The notes under the pieces were generated by a model that did no database searches, was not told where the DNA came from, and saw only the letters and a list, made by a program, of their open reading frames with translations. Of a DNA stretch of 64,000 nt, positions 1-8,579 are shown piece by piece; positions within the stretch are counted from its first letter, which is position 1; each line of letters opens with the position of its first letter. The position numbers and the translations under genes are program-made. The stretch is from positions 1,488,001 through 1,552,000 of the forward strand of contig NZ_JAJSDZ010000010.1 of assembly GCF_021272385.1 (NCBI RefSeq). The letters run 5' to 3'. This DNA comes from Vibrio salinus. GTDB lineage: Bacteria > Pseudomonadota > Gammaproteobacteria > Enterobacterales > Vibrionaceae.

Positions 1-767
1 AGTACATCGTGCAGATAGAAAACGACAGCAGGGTCGATATCACCACTACGAGTACCCATTACTAAACCTTCAAGAGGAGTTAAACCCATTGAGGTATCAA
101 CACACTCACCACCTTTGATTGCACAAACAGAAGCACCATTACCCAGGTGGCAGTTGATGATGTTTAGCTCATTCTGAGGTTTACCCAGACGCTCTGCTGC
201 TTCACGGGCAATGAAACGATGAGAGGTTCCGTGTGCGCCGTAGCGACGGATGCCGTGTTCTTTATATAGTTTGTAAGGAAGCGCATACAGATAAGCTTCT
301 TCAGGCATTGTCTGGTGGAATGCTGTGTCAAATACAGCCACATTTTTAAGGTGTGGGAATGCATGTTGAGCCGCTTTAATGCCAATGATGTGTGCTGGGT
401 TATGAAGAGGAGCAAACGTTGCTGCATCTTCAATTCCTTTCAGGACGGTATCACAAATCAGTGCAGATTTAGTGAATTTCTCGCCACCATGTACAATACG
501 GTGACCAATAGCAGCCAGTTCTTTAGCCAGCTCTGGCTTAGAAGCTAAAATTGTGTCTACCATAAAAGCAAGAGCTTCTTCGTGAGCCGCTCCGTCACCT
601 AACTGAGCTTCGTGTTTACCACCATCCAACTTCCATTTGATTCGTGCTTCCGGAAGGTGAAGACATTCCGCTAAACCAGTAAGGTGCTCTGCACCATTTT
701 CAGCGTCTACGATTGCGAATTTTAAAGAGGAACTACCGCAGTTTAAAACTAGAACTAGCTTCGACAT
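1..767 (-). CDS. ackA: Acetate kinase, 3' part missing (cut by window edge)
   Basis: Acetate kinase interconverts acetate plus ATP and acetyl phosphate in the cytoplasm, normally together with Pta. The N-terminal 255 residues are visible, about two thirds of the family's roughly 400. The start reads MSKLVLVLNCGSSSLKFA, the typical first phosphate-binding stretch. GHRIVHGG, FDTAFHQTMP, RRYGAHGTSH and the ASVCAIKGG region with SMGLTPLEG follow in the expected order. The ATG is at 765-767 on the minus strand; pta would be expected beyond the left edge. It is transcribed divergently from yfbV. Identification is firm; the C-terminus cannot be seen. Confidence 0.97.
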   Translation of the reverse strand, partial: MSKLVLVLNCGSSSLKFAIVDAENGAEHLTGLAECLHLPEARIKWKLDGGKHEAQLGDGAAHEEALAFMVDTILASKPELAKELAAIGHRIVHGGEKFTKSALICDTVLKGIEDAATFAPLHNPAHIIGIKAAQHAFPHLKNVAVFDTAFHQTMPEEAYLYALPYKLYKEHGIRRYGAHGTSHRFIAREAAERLGKPQNELNIINCHLGNGASVCAIKGGECVDTSMGLTPLEGLVMGTRSGDIDPAVVFYLHDV

Positions 768-1133
768 GTGTCACTACCTGTAATAATCAGTTTTGATCAA
801 CTATTTGTTTATTTAACTATCAGCCGCATTCGATAGATTCACCCCGTGAATCCGGATGAATACAGCTATAAATACCCTATGTTGGACAAGCACTAAGTAT
901 GACGTACTTAATACTTTGTCCATTTAACGCCGGTAATTCTACATACAAAAGTTGCCATTGTCTGGATAAAGGGCAACAATGGTAGTAGAAAGTCCACAAA
1001 GGATATCGATAATAGGGCAATATAACAAAAAATTTTGAAGAAATATTAACTTTAAACAAAAAATTGTCATTTTAGTTTATATTTTCAACTATATTTGAAG
1101 TTGAGTTGCTAAAAACGAATGAGAGAGAAGCCT
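768..1133. other. Divergent intergenic region ackA / yfbV
   Basis: This AT-rich spacer of about 365 bases must hold the promoters of both divergent genes. I see no recognisable operator or gene. A short imperfect inverted repeat (CCATTGT ... ACAATGG, about 955-982) is the only structure noted. A 60-codon minus-strand frame at 877-1059 has no recognisable similarity and no good ribosome binding site. Confidence 0.5.
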
Positions 1134-1586
1134 ATGAGTCACAATGTGGGGATTGTTCATAGCCTTAAAGATGGACAAAAATACATGGACACCTGGCCGC
1201 TGAGAAAAGAGCTTTCAGCCATTTTCCCTGAGCACAGGATAATAAAGGCGACAAAATTCGGTTTAAAAGTGATGCCTGCGGTTGCGGCAATCAGTGTTCT
1301 TACCCAAATGGTATTTCATAATATAGGTGCAATGCCTCAGGCAATTGTTGTTGCCTTGTTTGCTATCAGTCTTCCTCTTCAGGGGATGTGGTGGCTGGGA
1401 AATCGCGCGAATACCCGTTTGCCTCCTTCATTAGCCAGCTGGTATCGCGAATTACACCAGAAAATTATTGAAAGTGGTTTTGCTCTGGAACCTGCCCGTA
1501 AGCAACCTCGTTATAAAGAACTGGCTTTCATTCTTAACAGAGCGTTCAGACAGTTAGATAAATCGGTGTGGGAGCGTTGGTTCTAG
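1134..1586 (+). CDS. yfbV: UPF0208 inner-membrane protein YfbV
   Basis: YfbV is a small inner-membrane protein found beside ackA in enterobacteria and vibrios; a role in Ter-region chromosome organisation has been reported in E. coli, and the biochemical function is unknown. The 150-residue product matches the family's usual length. It begins MSHNVGIVHSLKDGQKY and has two hydrophobic segments around residues 40-60 and 67-88, followed by a soluble tail ending in SVWERWF. I chose the ATG at 1134 rather than 1119, because the purine run GAGAGAGAAG directly before it makes a good ribosome binding site and removes five non-family residues. Confidence 0.93.
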   Translation: MSHNVGIVHSLKDGQKYMDTWPLRKELSAIFPEHRIIKATKFGLKVMPAVAAISVLTQMVFHNIGAMPQAIVVALFAISLPLQGMWWLGNRANTRLPPSLASWYRELHQKIIESGFALEPARKQPRYKELAFILNRAFRQLDKSVWERWF

Positions 1587-1620
1587 TCATTTCCGTTTTA
1601 TTCCGTTTTCTTTTCTAAAA

Positions 1621-1660
1621 GAGCCCTGGTACCTGATTGGTATCAGGGCTCTGTAATATT
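1621..1660 (+). terminator. Rho-independent terminator after yfbV
   Basis: A 13-base-pair stem (GAGCCCTGGTACC paired with GGTATCAGGGCTC, one G-U pair) with a short loop at 1621-1651 is followed by a T-rich stretch. It separates yfbV from the next operon. Confidence 0.8.
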
Positions 1661-1720
1661 TTTGTTTTCCTACTGTAAAACTTCCTTTCCTTTTGGTTAA
1701 GTTATTGGTAATAATTAGGT

Positions 1721-1738
1721 GTACTACTCAAAGAGTAC
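1721..1738. promoter_or_regulatory. Putative TrpR operator
   Basis: The 18-mer GTACTACTCAAAGAGTAC has the GTACT-N8-AGTAC layout of enterobacterial TrpR boxes (as I recall them for trpR and aroH in E. coli), including the central TACTC/GAGTA dyad. It lies about 60 bases upstream of an ABC transporter whose family transports tryptophan. The motif is seen; its recognition by TrpR is inferred. Confidence 0.6.
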
Positions 1739-1799
1739 GCTATCCAATAATTACAAAACATAACATTCGTAGCATATAGTCTCGAAACAAGGAGTTAAG

Positions 1800-2765
1800 A
1801 TGAAAGCAAGTAACCTTCTTGCGGCCGCTGTGTTTGCCGGTGCCACTCTTTTATCGTCGACCAGTATTATGGCTAAAACAGCGAAAGTTGCTGTGTCTCA
1901 AATCGTGGAGCATCCTGCACTTGATGCAACGAGACAAGGTCTTATCGATGGTTTAAAAGCAAAAGGGTACGTAGACGGTAAGAATTTACAGTTCGAATAC
2001 AAGACAGCACAGGGGAACCCGGCAATTGCTGTTCAGATTGCCCGTCAGTTTGTCGGTGAAAAACCGGATGTGCTTGTTGGGATTGCAACACCGACGGCAC
2101 AGGCTTTGGTATCCGCGACACGCAATATCCCGATTGTTTTCACTGCCGTTACCGATCCTGTTGGTGCAAAATTAGTAAAAACGCTGAAACACCCCGGAAA
2201 AAATGTCACAGGTCTTTCCGATTTATCACCAGTTGAGCAGCATGTCGAGCTGATTAAAGAAATCCTTCCTAATGTGAAAACCATTGGTGTTGTTTACAAC
2301 CCCGGAGAAGCCAATGCTGTTAGCCTGATGAAAATTCTGAAGGCCAGTGCGAAAAAAAATGGTTTAACTGTTGTTGAAGCGACAGCATTAAAAAGTGCGG
2401 ACGTTCAGTCTGCAACACAAACCATCGCAGAGAAGTCAGATGTCATTTATGCTTTGATTGATAACACCGTTGCCAGTGCTATCGATGGTATGGTTGTTGC
2501 CGCAAACCAAGCGAAAACACCGGTTTTCGGTGCTGCAACATCTTATGTTGCGCATGGCGCGTTTGCCAGCCTTGGCTTTGATTACTATCAAATTGGTGTT
2601 CAGACAGCAGACTATGTTGTGGATATCTTAAATGGAACGAATCCTGGTTCGTTAGATGTGAAAGTGGCTAAAGGGTCTGATTTAGTCATCAATAAGACGG
2701 CTGCTGATAAATTAGGTATCACTATTCCAAAATCTGTATTGGATCGTGCGACCAGTATTAAGTAA
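1800..2765 (+). CDS. trpX: ABC transporter substrate-binding protein, TrpX-like
   Basis: This is the periplasmic binding component of an importer of the ABC_sub_bind (PF04392) family, whose characterised member TrpX binds tryptophan in streptococci. A signal peptide of about 25 residues ends SIMA-KT. The mature part has the family landmarks VEHPALDATRQGLIDGL, PDVLVGIATPTAQA and VFTAVTDPVGA, and near the C-terminus GFDYYQIGVQTADYVVDIL. The ATG follows AAGGAG by six bases. The permease and ATPase genes follow directly. A perfect 12-bp hairpin behind the gene and a TrpR-like operator in front suggest Trp-repressed expression with the binding protein made in excess. The substrate assignment is inference. 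Confidence 0.85.
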   Translation: MKASNLLAAAVFAGATLLSSTSIMAKTAKVAVSQIVEHPALDATRQGLIDGLKAKGYVDGKNLQFEYKTAQGNPAIAVQIARQFVGEKPDVLVGIATPTAQALVSATRNIPIVFTAVTDPVGAKLVKTLKHPGKNVTGLSDLSPVEQHVELIKEILPNVKTIGVVYNPGEANAVSLMKILKASAKKNGLTVVEATALKSADVQSATQTIAEKSDVIYALIDNTVASAIDGMVVAANQAKTPVFGAATSYVAHGAFASLGFDYYQIGVQTADYVVDILNGTNPGSLDVKVAKGSDLVINKTAADKLGITIPKSVLDRATSIK

Positions 2766-2770
2766 TAGTT

Positions 2771-2799
2771 AAGTAAACGGGCTGTTTGCCCGTTTACTT
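2771..2799 (+). terminator. Intercistronic hairpin between binding protein and permease
   Basis: A perfect 12-bp stem (AAGTAAACGGGC / GCCCGTTTACTT) with a 5-base loop sits between the binding-protein and permease genes, with only a short T run after it. Such hairpins often act as partial terminators or 3'-end stabilisers that raise binding-protein output over membrane components. Which of the two applies here is not visible. Confidence 0.6.
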
Positions 2800-2823
2800 T
2801 TAAAGCAGCAGAGAGGAGTAGTT

Positions 2824-3720
2824 ATGTCTGCTTTTGCTTTTTTCGGGGCTCTGGAAATTGGTCTCGTATACGGGCTTGTGGCGTTAGGTGTGTATCTGAC
2901 GTTTAAAGTGCTGGATTTTCCTGATTTAAGTGTTGATGGTAGTTTCCCAATGGGAGCTGCTGTTGCCGCAACCGCCATTGTTGCCGGAGTGAATCCCTGG
3001 GTTGCAACATTTCTGGCTATTCTTGCCGGTGCAGCCACTGGATGGGTAACGGCATTTTTAACCGTGAAGTGCGGTATATTAAACCTTTTGGCCTCCATCT
3101 TGACGATGATTGCCGCATTTTCGGTCAATATTCGCATTATGGGAAGACCGAATATTGCGCTGATTGGCGAAGATACTATCCTGACGCCATTCGAAGAACT
3201 GGGTGATCCAATGTATGTCCGGCCACTCGTTGTCGCCGTCTTAGTTTTAATTTCTGCTTTACTTATTATTCGTTTACTTAACAGTGACTTTGGTCTGGGT
3301 CTGCGCGCAACGGGTGTGAATTCCCGCATGGTTGCTGCTCAGGGTGCGAGCACAGCGTTTTATACGTATTTCGGTCTGTCTCTGTCCAATGGTTTCGTTG
3401 GGTTTGCAGGGGCTTTGTTTGCTCAAACCAACAGTTTTGCTGATGTTACCTCTGGAGTGGGAACCATCGTGGTTGGTCTGGCTGCTGTTATTCTTGGTCA
3501 GACGTTGATCCCGGGGCGCAAAATATGGGTCGCTGTTGTTGCCGTGATTGTTGGTTCCGTCCTGTATCGCCTGGCCGTTGCTTTTGCACTTAGTTCTGGA
3601 ATGTTTGGTCTGCAGGCGTCTGATCTTAACCTTGTTACAGCGGTATTAGTGGCAATCGCTCTGATCATGCCAAAGTTAAAAAAAGGGAAAAAATCCGGGA
3701 AAGCAGGAGGTAAAGCATGA
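2824..3720 (+). CDS. trpY: ABC transporter permease, TrpY-like
   Basis: This is the 298-residue integral membrane component of the importer, from the branched-chain amino acid/ribose-type permease family (BPD_transp_2). The chain is hydrophobic throughout, with about eight to nine predicted spans. The N-terminal GLVYGLVALGVYLTFKVLDF and DLSVDGSF stretches and the central LRATGVNSRMVAAQG cytoplasmic loop, the usual contact to the ATPase, are clear. The tail is lysine-rich and cytoplasmic. GAGAGGAG precedes the ATG. The gene overlaps the ATPase gene by four bases, so the two are likely translationally coupled. Confidence 0.85.
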   Translation: MSAFAFFGALEIGLVYGLVALGVYLTFKVLDFPDLSVDGSFPMGAAVAATAIVAGVNPWVATFLAILAGAATGWVTAFLTVKCGILNLLASILTMIAAFSVNIRIMGRPNIALIGEDTILTPFEELGDPMYVRPLVVAVLVLISALLIIRLLNSDFGLGLRATGVNSRMVAAQGASTAFYTYFGLSLSNGFVGFAGALFAQTNSFADVTSGVGTIVVGLAAVILGQTLIPGRKIWVAVVAVIVGSVLYRLAVAFALSSGMFGLQASDLNLVTAVLVAIALIMPKLKKGKKSGKAGGKA

Positions 3721-4511
3721 TTCGGTTAGAAAACATTCAGGTTACCTTCAATCCCGGAACGATTTTGGAAAACCGGGCACTAAGAGGCGTAGACTTAGTT
3801 GTTCCGGAGCATCAGTTTTTAACCGTTATTGGTTCTAACGGGGCCGGGAAATCAACCTTGCTTGGTGCGGTGACCGGAGAAACTCCGATGGTCGGCGGAC
3901 GGGTCATGATTGATGAAACGGATGTGACAAAAAGAACGGTCGACAAACGCGCCCGTTTGTGTTCCAGAGTATTTCAGGACCCTTTGGCCGGGACGTGTGG
4001 TGCCCTTACTATTGAAGAAAATATGGCACTGGCCTATATGCGGGGCCGTCGTCGTGGTCTGGCCTATGCGTTATCCTCAAAACGCCGCAAGCTTTTTCAG
4101 GAGCGGATTAGCATTCTGGGTCTGGGTCTGGAAGACCGTCTTGGTGATAACATCGGATTATTGTCCGGCGGGCAGCGTCAGGCGGTGAGTCTGGTTATGG
4201 CGACGCTATCAGACAGCAAACTTTTGTTACTTGATGAGCATACTGCTGCGCTGGACCCTCGTATGGCGGCTTTCATTATTGACCTGACAAAGAAAATAGT
4301 GTCTGAATTCAGTTTAACAGTGATGATGGTGACGCACTCAATGAAAGATGCGCTTGCCTGTGGTGACCGGACTATCATGCTACATCAGGGAAAAATTGTG
4401 CTGGATGTTGAAGGTGAACAGCGAGCCGATATGGGTGTCCCTGATCTTTTAAAACTTTTTTCTGAAGTTCGTGGGGAAGAAATTACGGATGATAGTTTGT
4501 TGCTTGGATAG
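3717..4511 (+). CDS. trpZ: ABC transporter ATP-binding protein, TrpZ-like
   Basis: This is the cytoplasmic ATPase that drives the importer encoded just upstream. Walker A is GSNGAGKST at residues 39-47. The Q-loop region reads VFQDPLAG, the signature is LLSGGQRQAVSL near residue 150, Walker B is LLLLDEHTAALDP and the switch histidine is in MVTHSMKDAL. The DEHTA version of Walker B is typical of this transporter group. At 264 residues the length is normal. The start overlaps the permease stop (ATGA), and the gene ends in front of a strong terminator, which closes a three-gene operon. Confidence 0.88.
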   Translation: MIRLENIQVTFNPGTILENRALRGVDLVVPEHQFLTVIGSNGAGKSTLLGAVTGETPMVGGRVMIDETDVTKRTVDKRARLCSRVFQDPLAGTCGALTIEENMALAYMRGRRRGLAYALSSKRRKLFQERISILGLGLEDRLGDNIGLLSGGQRQAVSLVMATLSDSKLLLLDEHTAALDPRMAAFIIDLTKKIVSEFSLTVMMVTHSMKDALACGDRTIMLHQGKIVLDVEGEQRADMGVPDLLKLFSEVRGEEITDDSLLLG

Positions 4512-4554
4512 AGTTACAGGCTGTACACGTATATCATTAATTTAATGATTCATG

Positions 4555-4589
4555 ACCAGTTTTTGCCATTGGCAGAAACTGGTTTTTTT
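4555..4589 (+). terminator. Rho-independent terminator of the trpXYZ-like operon
   Basis: A 13-bp stem (ACCAGTTTTTGCC with GGCAGAAACTGGT, one G-U pair) closes over a 3-base loop and runs into a T7 tract. Confidence 0.85.
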
Positions 4590-4693
4590 GAATCTTAAAC
4601 ATTTATATACAAAATAATTATCCCTGTTACATTTCTTTTGTTAATGCATCATTGCTACAATTTAGATGTTTTATCTAAGTTTTGAGGTCGCAA

Positions 4694-6184
4694 TTGAGTC
4701 TGAAATCGCGGTTCCTGCTAGGAAGAGTCGCTGTCTTTGGTATTCCTTTCGTGTTCGTTTTGATTATGGTGGGATTGTTGCTTCATACCCATATCGCTAT
4801 GCTCAGAGCGGACATTAACGAAGAATATGAAAGGATTGGGCGAACTTTATCGCGTGCATCAAAAGCGTTGGTCGGACTGGACTACTCGTTGAACAGCTAT
4901 TCTTTAAATAACACCAATAAGATCTTACTTTCAAGATATCATTGGCAGAAGCAGCGAGACCAGTTATGCTTCCTTTTCCCGACAAAAGATCTGAAACGTC
5001 AGGGCTCTCAGTATTTACAACAATATATGTCGAAAGATTCGTATGCTGTGGTCGGTGAAACTGAGTTATGTGATTTTAAAAGTAAACTGGCTTTGGCTGT
5101 GGAAAGCCGGATACAATTGGCACCGTTACTGGCGCTTTTTCATAATATTGACGACGCTTTTATCAGCGTCCATTATCAGGATATTCACGGGTATCTTATC
5201 GTTTCACCAGAGAATCTATCTAAAAATATCACACCCGAAATAATTGCGAAGATAAAAGATAAGAACTGGTCTTTCTACCAAGGATTTCAGCAATCAAAAA
5301 TAAAAGTGCAGGGACCTTTTATTTTTGAAAAGGTAAATGGTAAAAGGCCAATATTAACGTTGATGTTACCTGTCTATAAAACATCCGGTGGTTCGGATAT
5401 TCATGGAAGTGTTGCACTGGATATTGATGTTCTGACCTTACTGAGGCCGGTAAAACTGACAAACAGCTATTTTAATATCGTAACTGAGGATGCACCTGTT
5501 CCTGATAATGCTTTTATGTTGAAAGAAATTGACTCAATTGAGGGGATCGATTTTCATCATAAAATGTATTATTTAATTGATTTTAAAAATGAAATTTTGC
5601 GATTCTTGACGGATCGTAAAATGAACTTAGTTATTATCTTTATTGTCTATTTTCTTTCAGTGTTTATTTATCTGTATATTAAGTCGTACAGAGAAAAACA
5701 TTATTTTAAAGAATTGGCGGCTCAGGATCCTTTAACCGGATTAAATAACCGTCGCGGTTTTGAAACGTTTCTTACTCGGAAAACTCATGATGCTTATGTT
5801 GCAATGGTTCTGATTGATATTGATAACTTTAAGCAGATTAATGATACCTATGGGCATGATGTCGGGGATGATGTTATTTGTTATCTTGCTGACGGGCTTA
5901 AAAATAACATCCGAACATCGGATTCTGTTGCTCGCTTTGGTGGTGAAGAGTTTATTATTTACCTCACGGGTGAAAGTAAAGATGCGTTGGAACGGACAAT
6001 TCACCGTGTTAAAGATGAAATTACAAATAACAGTACCAATGCGGTTGAATCGGGTTTTACCATTTCCGGAGGCGTTTCAATTTATTCCTCAGATCGGATG
6101 CCCTCTCATGATCAGATTTTAAAAGTGATAGACAACAAGCTTTATTTCGCTAAACGTCATGGTAAAAACAGATTAGTGTTCTAA
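4694..6184 (+). CDS. Membrane-bound diguanylate cyclase (GGDEF)
   Basis: A likely c-di-GMP synthase of about 496 residues. An N-terminal transmembrane segment is followed by a periplasmic sensor region of roughly 270 residues, a second transmembrane segment (VIIFIVYFLSVFIYLYI, near residue 320) and a C-terminal GGDEF domain. The active-site motif is GGEEF, preceded by ARF. Five residues before it lies RTSD, a match to the inhibitory-site motif RxxD, so product inhibition is likely. LTGLNNRRGFE marks the domain start. The start is probably the TTG at 4694, six bases after GAGG; a TTG at 4682 is in frame but lacks a ribosome binding site. The signal sensed is unknown. The gene converges on dusC and overlaps it by 12 bases. 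Confidence 0.9.
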   Translation: MSLKSRFLLGRVAVFGIPFVFVLIMVGLLLHTHIAMLRADINEEYERIGRTLSRASKALVGLDYSLNSYSLNNTNKILLSRYHWQKQRDQLCFLFPTKDLKRQGSQYLQQYMSKDSYAVVGETELCDFKSKLALAVESRIQLAPLLALFHNIDDAFISVHYQDIHGYLIVSPENLSKNITPEIIAKIKDKNWSFYQGFQQSKIKVQGPFIFEKVNGKRPILTLMLPVYKTSGGSDIHGSVALDIDVLTLLRPVKLTNSYFNIVTEDAPVPDNAFMLKEIDSIEGIDFHHKMYYLIDFKNEILRFLTDRKMNLVIIFIVYFLSVFIYLYIKSYREKHYFKELAAQDPLTGLNNRRGFETFLTRKTHDAYVAMVLIDIDNFKQINDTYGHDVGDDVICYLADGLKNNIRTSDSVARFGGEEFIIYLTGESKDALERTIHRVKDEITNNSTNAVESGFTISGGVSIYSSDRMPSHDQILKVIDNKLYFAKRHGKNRLVF

Positions 6185-7123
6185 TTGGCCTGCATAACGG
6201 GAAATCGTATGGATAATGTCATTAACAGCAGTCAGTGTGCGGATTTCACGAAATAGATCATTTGCTTCCGGATAGGCCTGACGCAGATAGGACAACCACT
6301 GTTTTATCCGGTTTGGCAGGTATTTACTTTTGTCGCCGATGACTTCGTATTCTGAATAAATCAATAGTAATTTGACTACATCATACCAACACATTGGTGA
6401 GTGACCGTACTTTATCATATTGCCCAGATTTGGAATGTTGAATGCCCCCCGGCATACCATAATGGAATCAATACCTGTTGTTTTAATACAGGCGAGGGCG
6501 TCGCTCCGGTCCCAGATTTCACCATTGGCAATTAATGGTACCGTGGTTTTTTTGCGGATTTGGTCGATATATTCCCATTTTATTTCGCTGGCTTTATACC
6601 CACCGGATTTGGTTCTGGCGTGAACGGTCAGTTCATCAGCCCCGCCTTTTTCAATCGCATCAACAATATCAAAACAATCGTCCGGGTTTTCAAGCCCCAG
6701 ACGGATTTTTGCTGAAACCGGGATATTGGAAGGAACAGCCTGCCGGCAGGATTGGACAATCTGATGAATCAGCTCCGGAAACTCCAGAAGGGCAGCGCCG
6801 CCTTTACTCCGGTTGACGGTTTTTGCCGGACAACCAAAGTTAATGTCGATGCCATGGGCTCCAAGTTCGGCTGCGAAGCTGGCATTTTCTGCCATCCAGT
6901 CGGGATCCTGACCAAGTAGCTGGACGTTGACAGGAACTCCGGATTTTGTATGAGAGCCATGTTTAAGTTCCGGGCATAACCGGTGAAACACATGTTTTGG
7001 CAAACGTTGATTGACCACTCTGACGAATTCAGTTACGCATAGGTCATAATCATTAATGCCAGTCAGCATTTCTCGCATTAAATGATCTAAAACGCCTTCC
7101 ATCGGGCCTAATACGACTCTCAT
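6173..7123 (-). CDS. dusC: tRNA-dihydrouridine(16) synthase DusC
   Basis: This FMN-dependent enzyme reduces uridine to dihydrouridine in the D-loop of tRNA (position 16 for the DusC subfamily). It is 316 residues long, like E. coli DusC. The start reads MRVVLGPMEGVLDHLMREML and YDLCVTEFVRVV follows. The catalytic cysteine is in INFGCPAKTVN, with the KSGGAALL-like loop (RSKGGAALLEFP) and SAKIRLG. LTVHARTK, with the tRNA/FMN-binding histidine, and IANGEIWD are also present. The subfamily call rests on the N-terminal match. The gene is single and convergent with the diguanylate cyclase gene. Confidence 0.93.
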   Translation of the reverse strand: MRVVLGPMEGVLDHLMREMLTGINDYDLCVTEFVRVVNQRLPKHVFHRLCPELKHGSHTKSGVPVNVQLLGQDPDWMAENASFAAELGAHGIDINFGCPAKTVNRSKGGAALLEFPELIHQIVQSCRQAVPSNIPVSAKIRLGLENPDDCFDIVDAIEKGGADELTVHARTKSGGYKASEIKWEYIDQIRKKTTVPLIANGEIWDRSDALACIKTTGIDSIMVCRGAFNIPNLGNMIKYGHSPMCWYDVVKLLLIYSEYEVIGDKSKYLPNRIKQWLSYLRQAYPEANDLFREIRTLTAVNDIIHTISRYAGQLEH

Positions 7124-7244
7124 GATACTCTCAATATTAAAATGGGTTGCCGATTGTAGTGGTAGACAGTGAAAAAGTCACTATCTGTGAATGATTGTTC
7201 TGGCGGCTTGTGTTACCTTTTATCCCCCGGTTATCTACGAGACA

Positions 7245-7865
7245 ATGAATCTATTTATGACATATCATCCTGAGCATTTTATGAATTCTGACTTACCGGT
7301 TTCGGCCGCTTATGCCGAAGGTGTTCTTCTTGCGGTGAATCTTGCCTGTCAGCCGATTGAAAAATCGCAATGGCAGAGTCTTCTTACAGAAGAAGAGACC
7401 GGTGAATTTGATGCGTTATTCGTCGGGCAATTTCAGAAGCAGTATCAGGCTATGTTGTCCGGTGATTATCATCTGGATTCAGTGATTGATGTCCGGACCG
7501 GACAACTTGAAGAGTGGGCCGGTGGGTTTCTTAGTGCCTGGTCTTTTGTTGAGCCAACCTGGCAGGAGGTGATACCGGATGATGGTACTCAGCGGCTCCT
7601 ACAGGCAATTATAACGTTATGCTTTCTTATCACAGACCGGGAAGCAACCATTGAACAGATGAAAGCAGCGGGAATTGACGATGTGCCGGATACCGATTGG
7701 TTTATCGGTAATATTGATATGATGATTCATGAACTGGTCCAGTTTGCGGATAGTCAGTTACTGGGGCAGGGAGCGCAACGGGTTAATCCCTATAAATCAG
7801 TAGGAAGAAACGATCTTTGCCCTTGTCAGAGTGGTAAAAAGTTTAAAAATTGTTGTGGTCAGTAG
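7245..7865 (+). CDS. YecA/UPF0149 family protein with SEC-C zinc motif
   Basis: This protein of about 206 residues has an N-terminal YecA/UPF0149-type helical domain (AAYAEGVLLAVNLACQPI, WAGGFLSAWSF) and a C-terminal SEC-C metal-binding motif, GRNDLCPCQSGKKFKNCC. That motif is also found at the end of SecA, where it binds zinc and contacts SecB and ribosomes. YecA-type proteins may act in Sec or ribosome-linked processes, but no reaction is established. In-frame ATG codons lie at 7191, 7245 and 7257. I prefer 7245 because GAGA lies just upstream and the first 18 residues of the longest frame look non-family. Confidence 0.8.
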   Translation: MNLFMTYHPEHFMNSDLPVSAAYAEGVLLAVNLACQPIEKSQWQSLLTEEETGEFDALFVGQFQKQYQAMLSGDYHLDSVIDVRTGQLEEWAGGFLSAWSFVEPTWQEVIPDDGTQRLLQAIITLCFLITDREATIEQMKAAGIDDVPDTDWFIGNIDMMIHELVQFADSQLLGQGAQRVNPYKSVGRNDLCPCQSGKKFKNCCGQ

Positions 7866-7964
7866 AACTTTCTTCTTTATCAGTATTCCAACCAGATACT
7901 GACATATCATTAAACTGACCCGGTATTATCGGCGGTAGAGAAGACGAATTGGAGTCCCGTTAGA

Positions 7965-8564
7965 ATGAAGGAAATTGTTGCGTTATTATTTTGCATTTGT
8001 AGTTTTTCTGTTTTCGCAACCCCGAAAGAAGAATTAAGTCACAGGTTGTCACTCAATGATGGTTTTAGCGCTCAGTTTCATCAGGAAGTGCTCAGCCCCG
8101 AAGGTGAAGCGATCAGCGAGTCGAAAGGGAAAGTGGATATTGCCCGTCCGGGTTTGTTCCGCTGGGAAACATCAGAACCGGATGAGAACATGCTGGTCTC
8201 TGATGGTAAGACATTGTGGTATTACACCCCACTGGTCGAGCAGGTGACAATCTATGATGCTGAAAAAGCATCTGAGCAAACCCCGTTTGTGTTGTTGACC
8301 CGCAATAAAAAAAGCGACTGGGATAACTATTTTGTGTCAGAGAATGCAGACCACTTTACGCTTACTCCCACGCATCTTGATTCAACTCAGGGCCGCTTTA
8401 TTATAAATATTGATAATAAAGGGGTTGTTAAAGGGTTTGATGTTATCGAACAGGATGGGCAGAAAACTCACTTTACTTTTGAACACATCAAATTAGGCAA
8501 GCCGTCTGAAAAACTGTTTACATTCGTTGTTCCTGATGGCGTGGATATTGATGATCAACGTTAA
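7965..8564 (+). CDS. lolA: Outer-membrane lipoprotein carrier LolA
   Basis: LolA is the periplasmic chaperone that takes lipoproteins from LolCDE and delivers them to LolB at the outer membrane. An 18-residue signal peptide ends SVFA. The mature half-barrel shows the family stretches FSAQFHQEVLS, VDIARPGLFRWET, DGKTLWYYTPLVEQVTIYD and LLTRN. At 199 residues the length is normal. The gene lies 15 bases upstream of rarA, in the common lolA-rarA-serS order. In many gammaproteobacteria ftsK precedes lolA; here a YecA-like gene does. Confidence 0.93.
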   Translation: MKEIVALLFCICSFSVFATPKEELSHRLSLNDGFSAQFHQEVLSPEGEAISESKGKVDIARPGLFRWETSEPDENMLVSDGKTLWYYTPLVEQVTIYDAEKASEQTPFVLLTRNKKSDWDNYFVSENADHFTLTPTHLDSTQGRFIINIDNKGVVKGFDVIEQDGQKTHFTFEHIKLGKPSEKLFTFVVPDGVDIDDQR

Positions 8565-8579
8565 TACAGAGAGAAATCA

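Noticed and set aside
2769..3329. A 186-codon minus-strand frame opposite the permease gene
   Set aside because: It is a shadow of the permease coding sequence. The forward frame has clear family motifs, a ribosome binding site and operon context.
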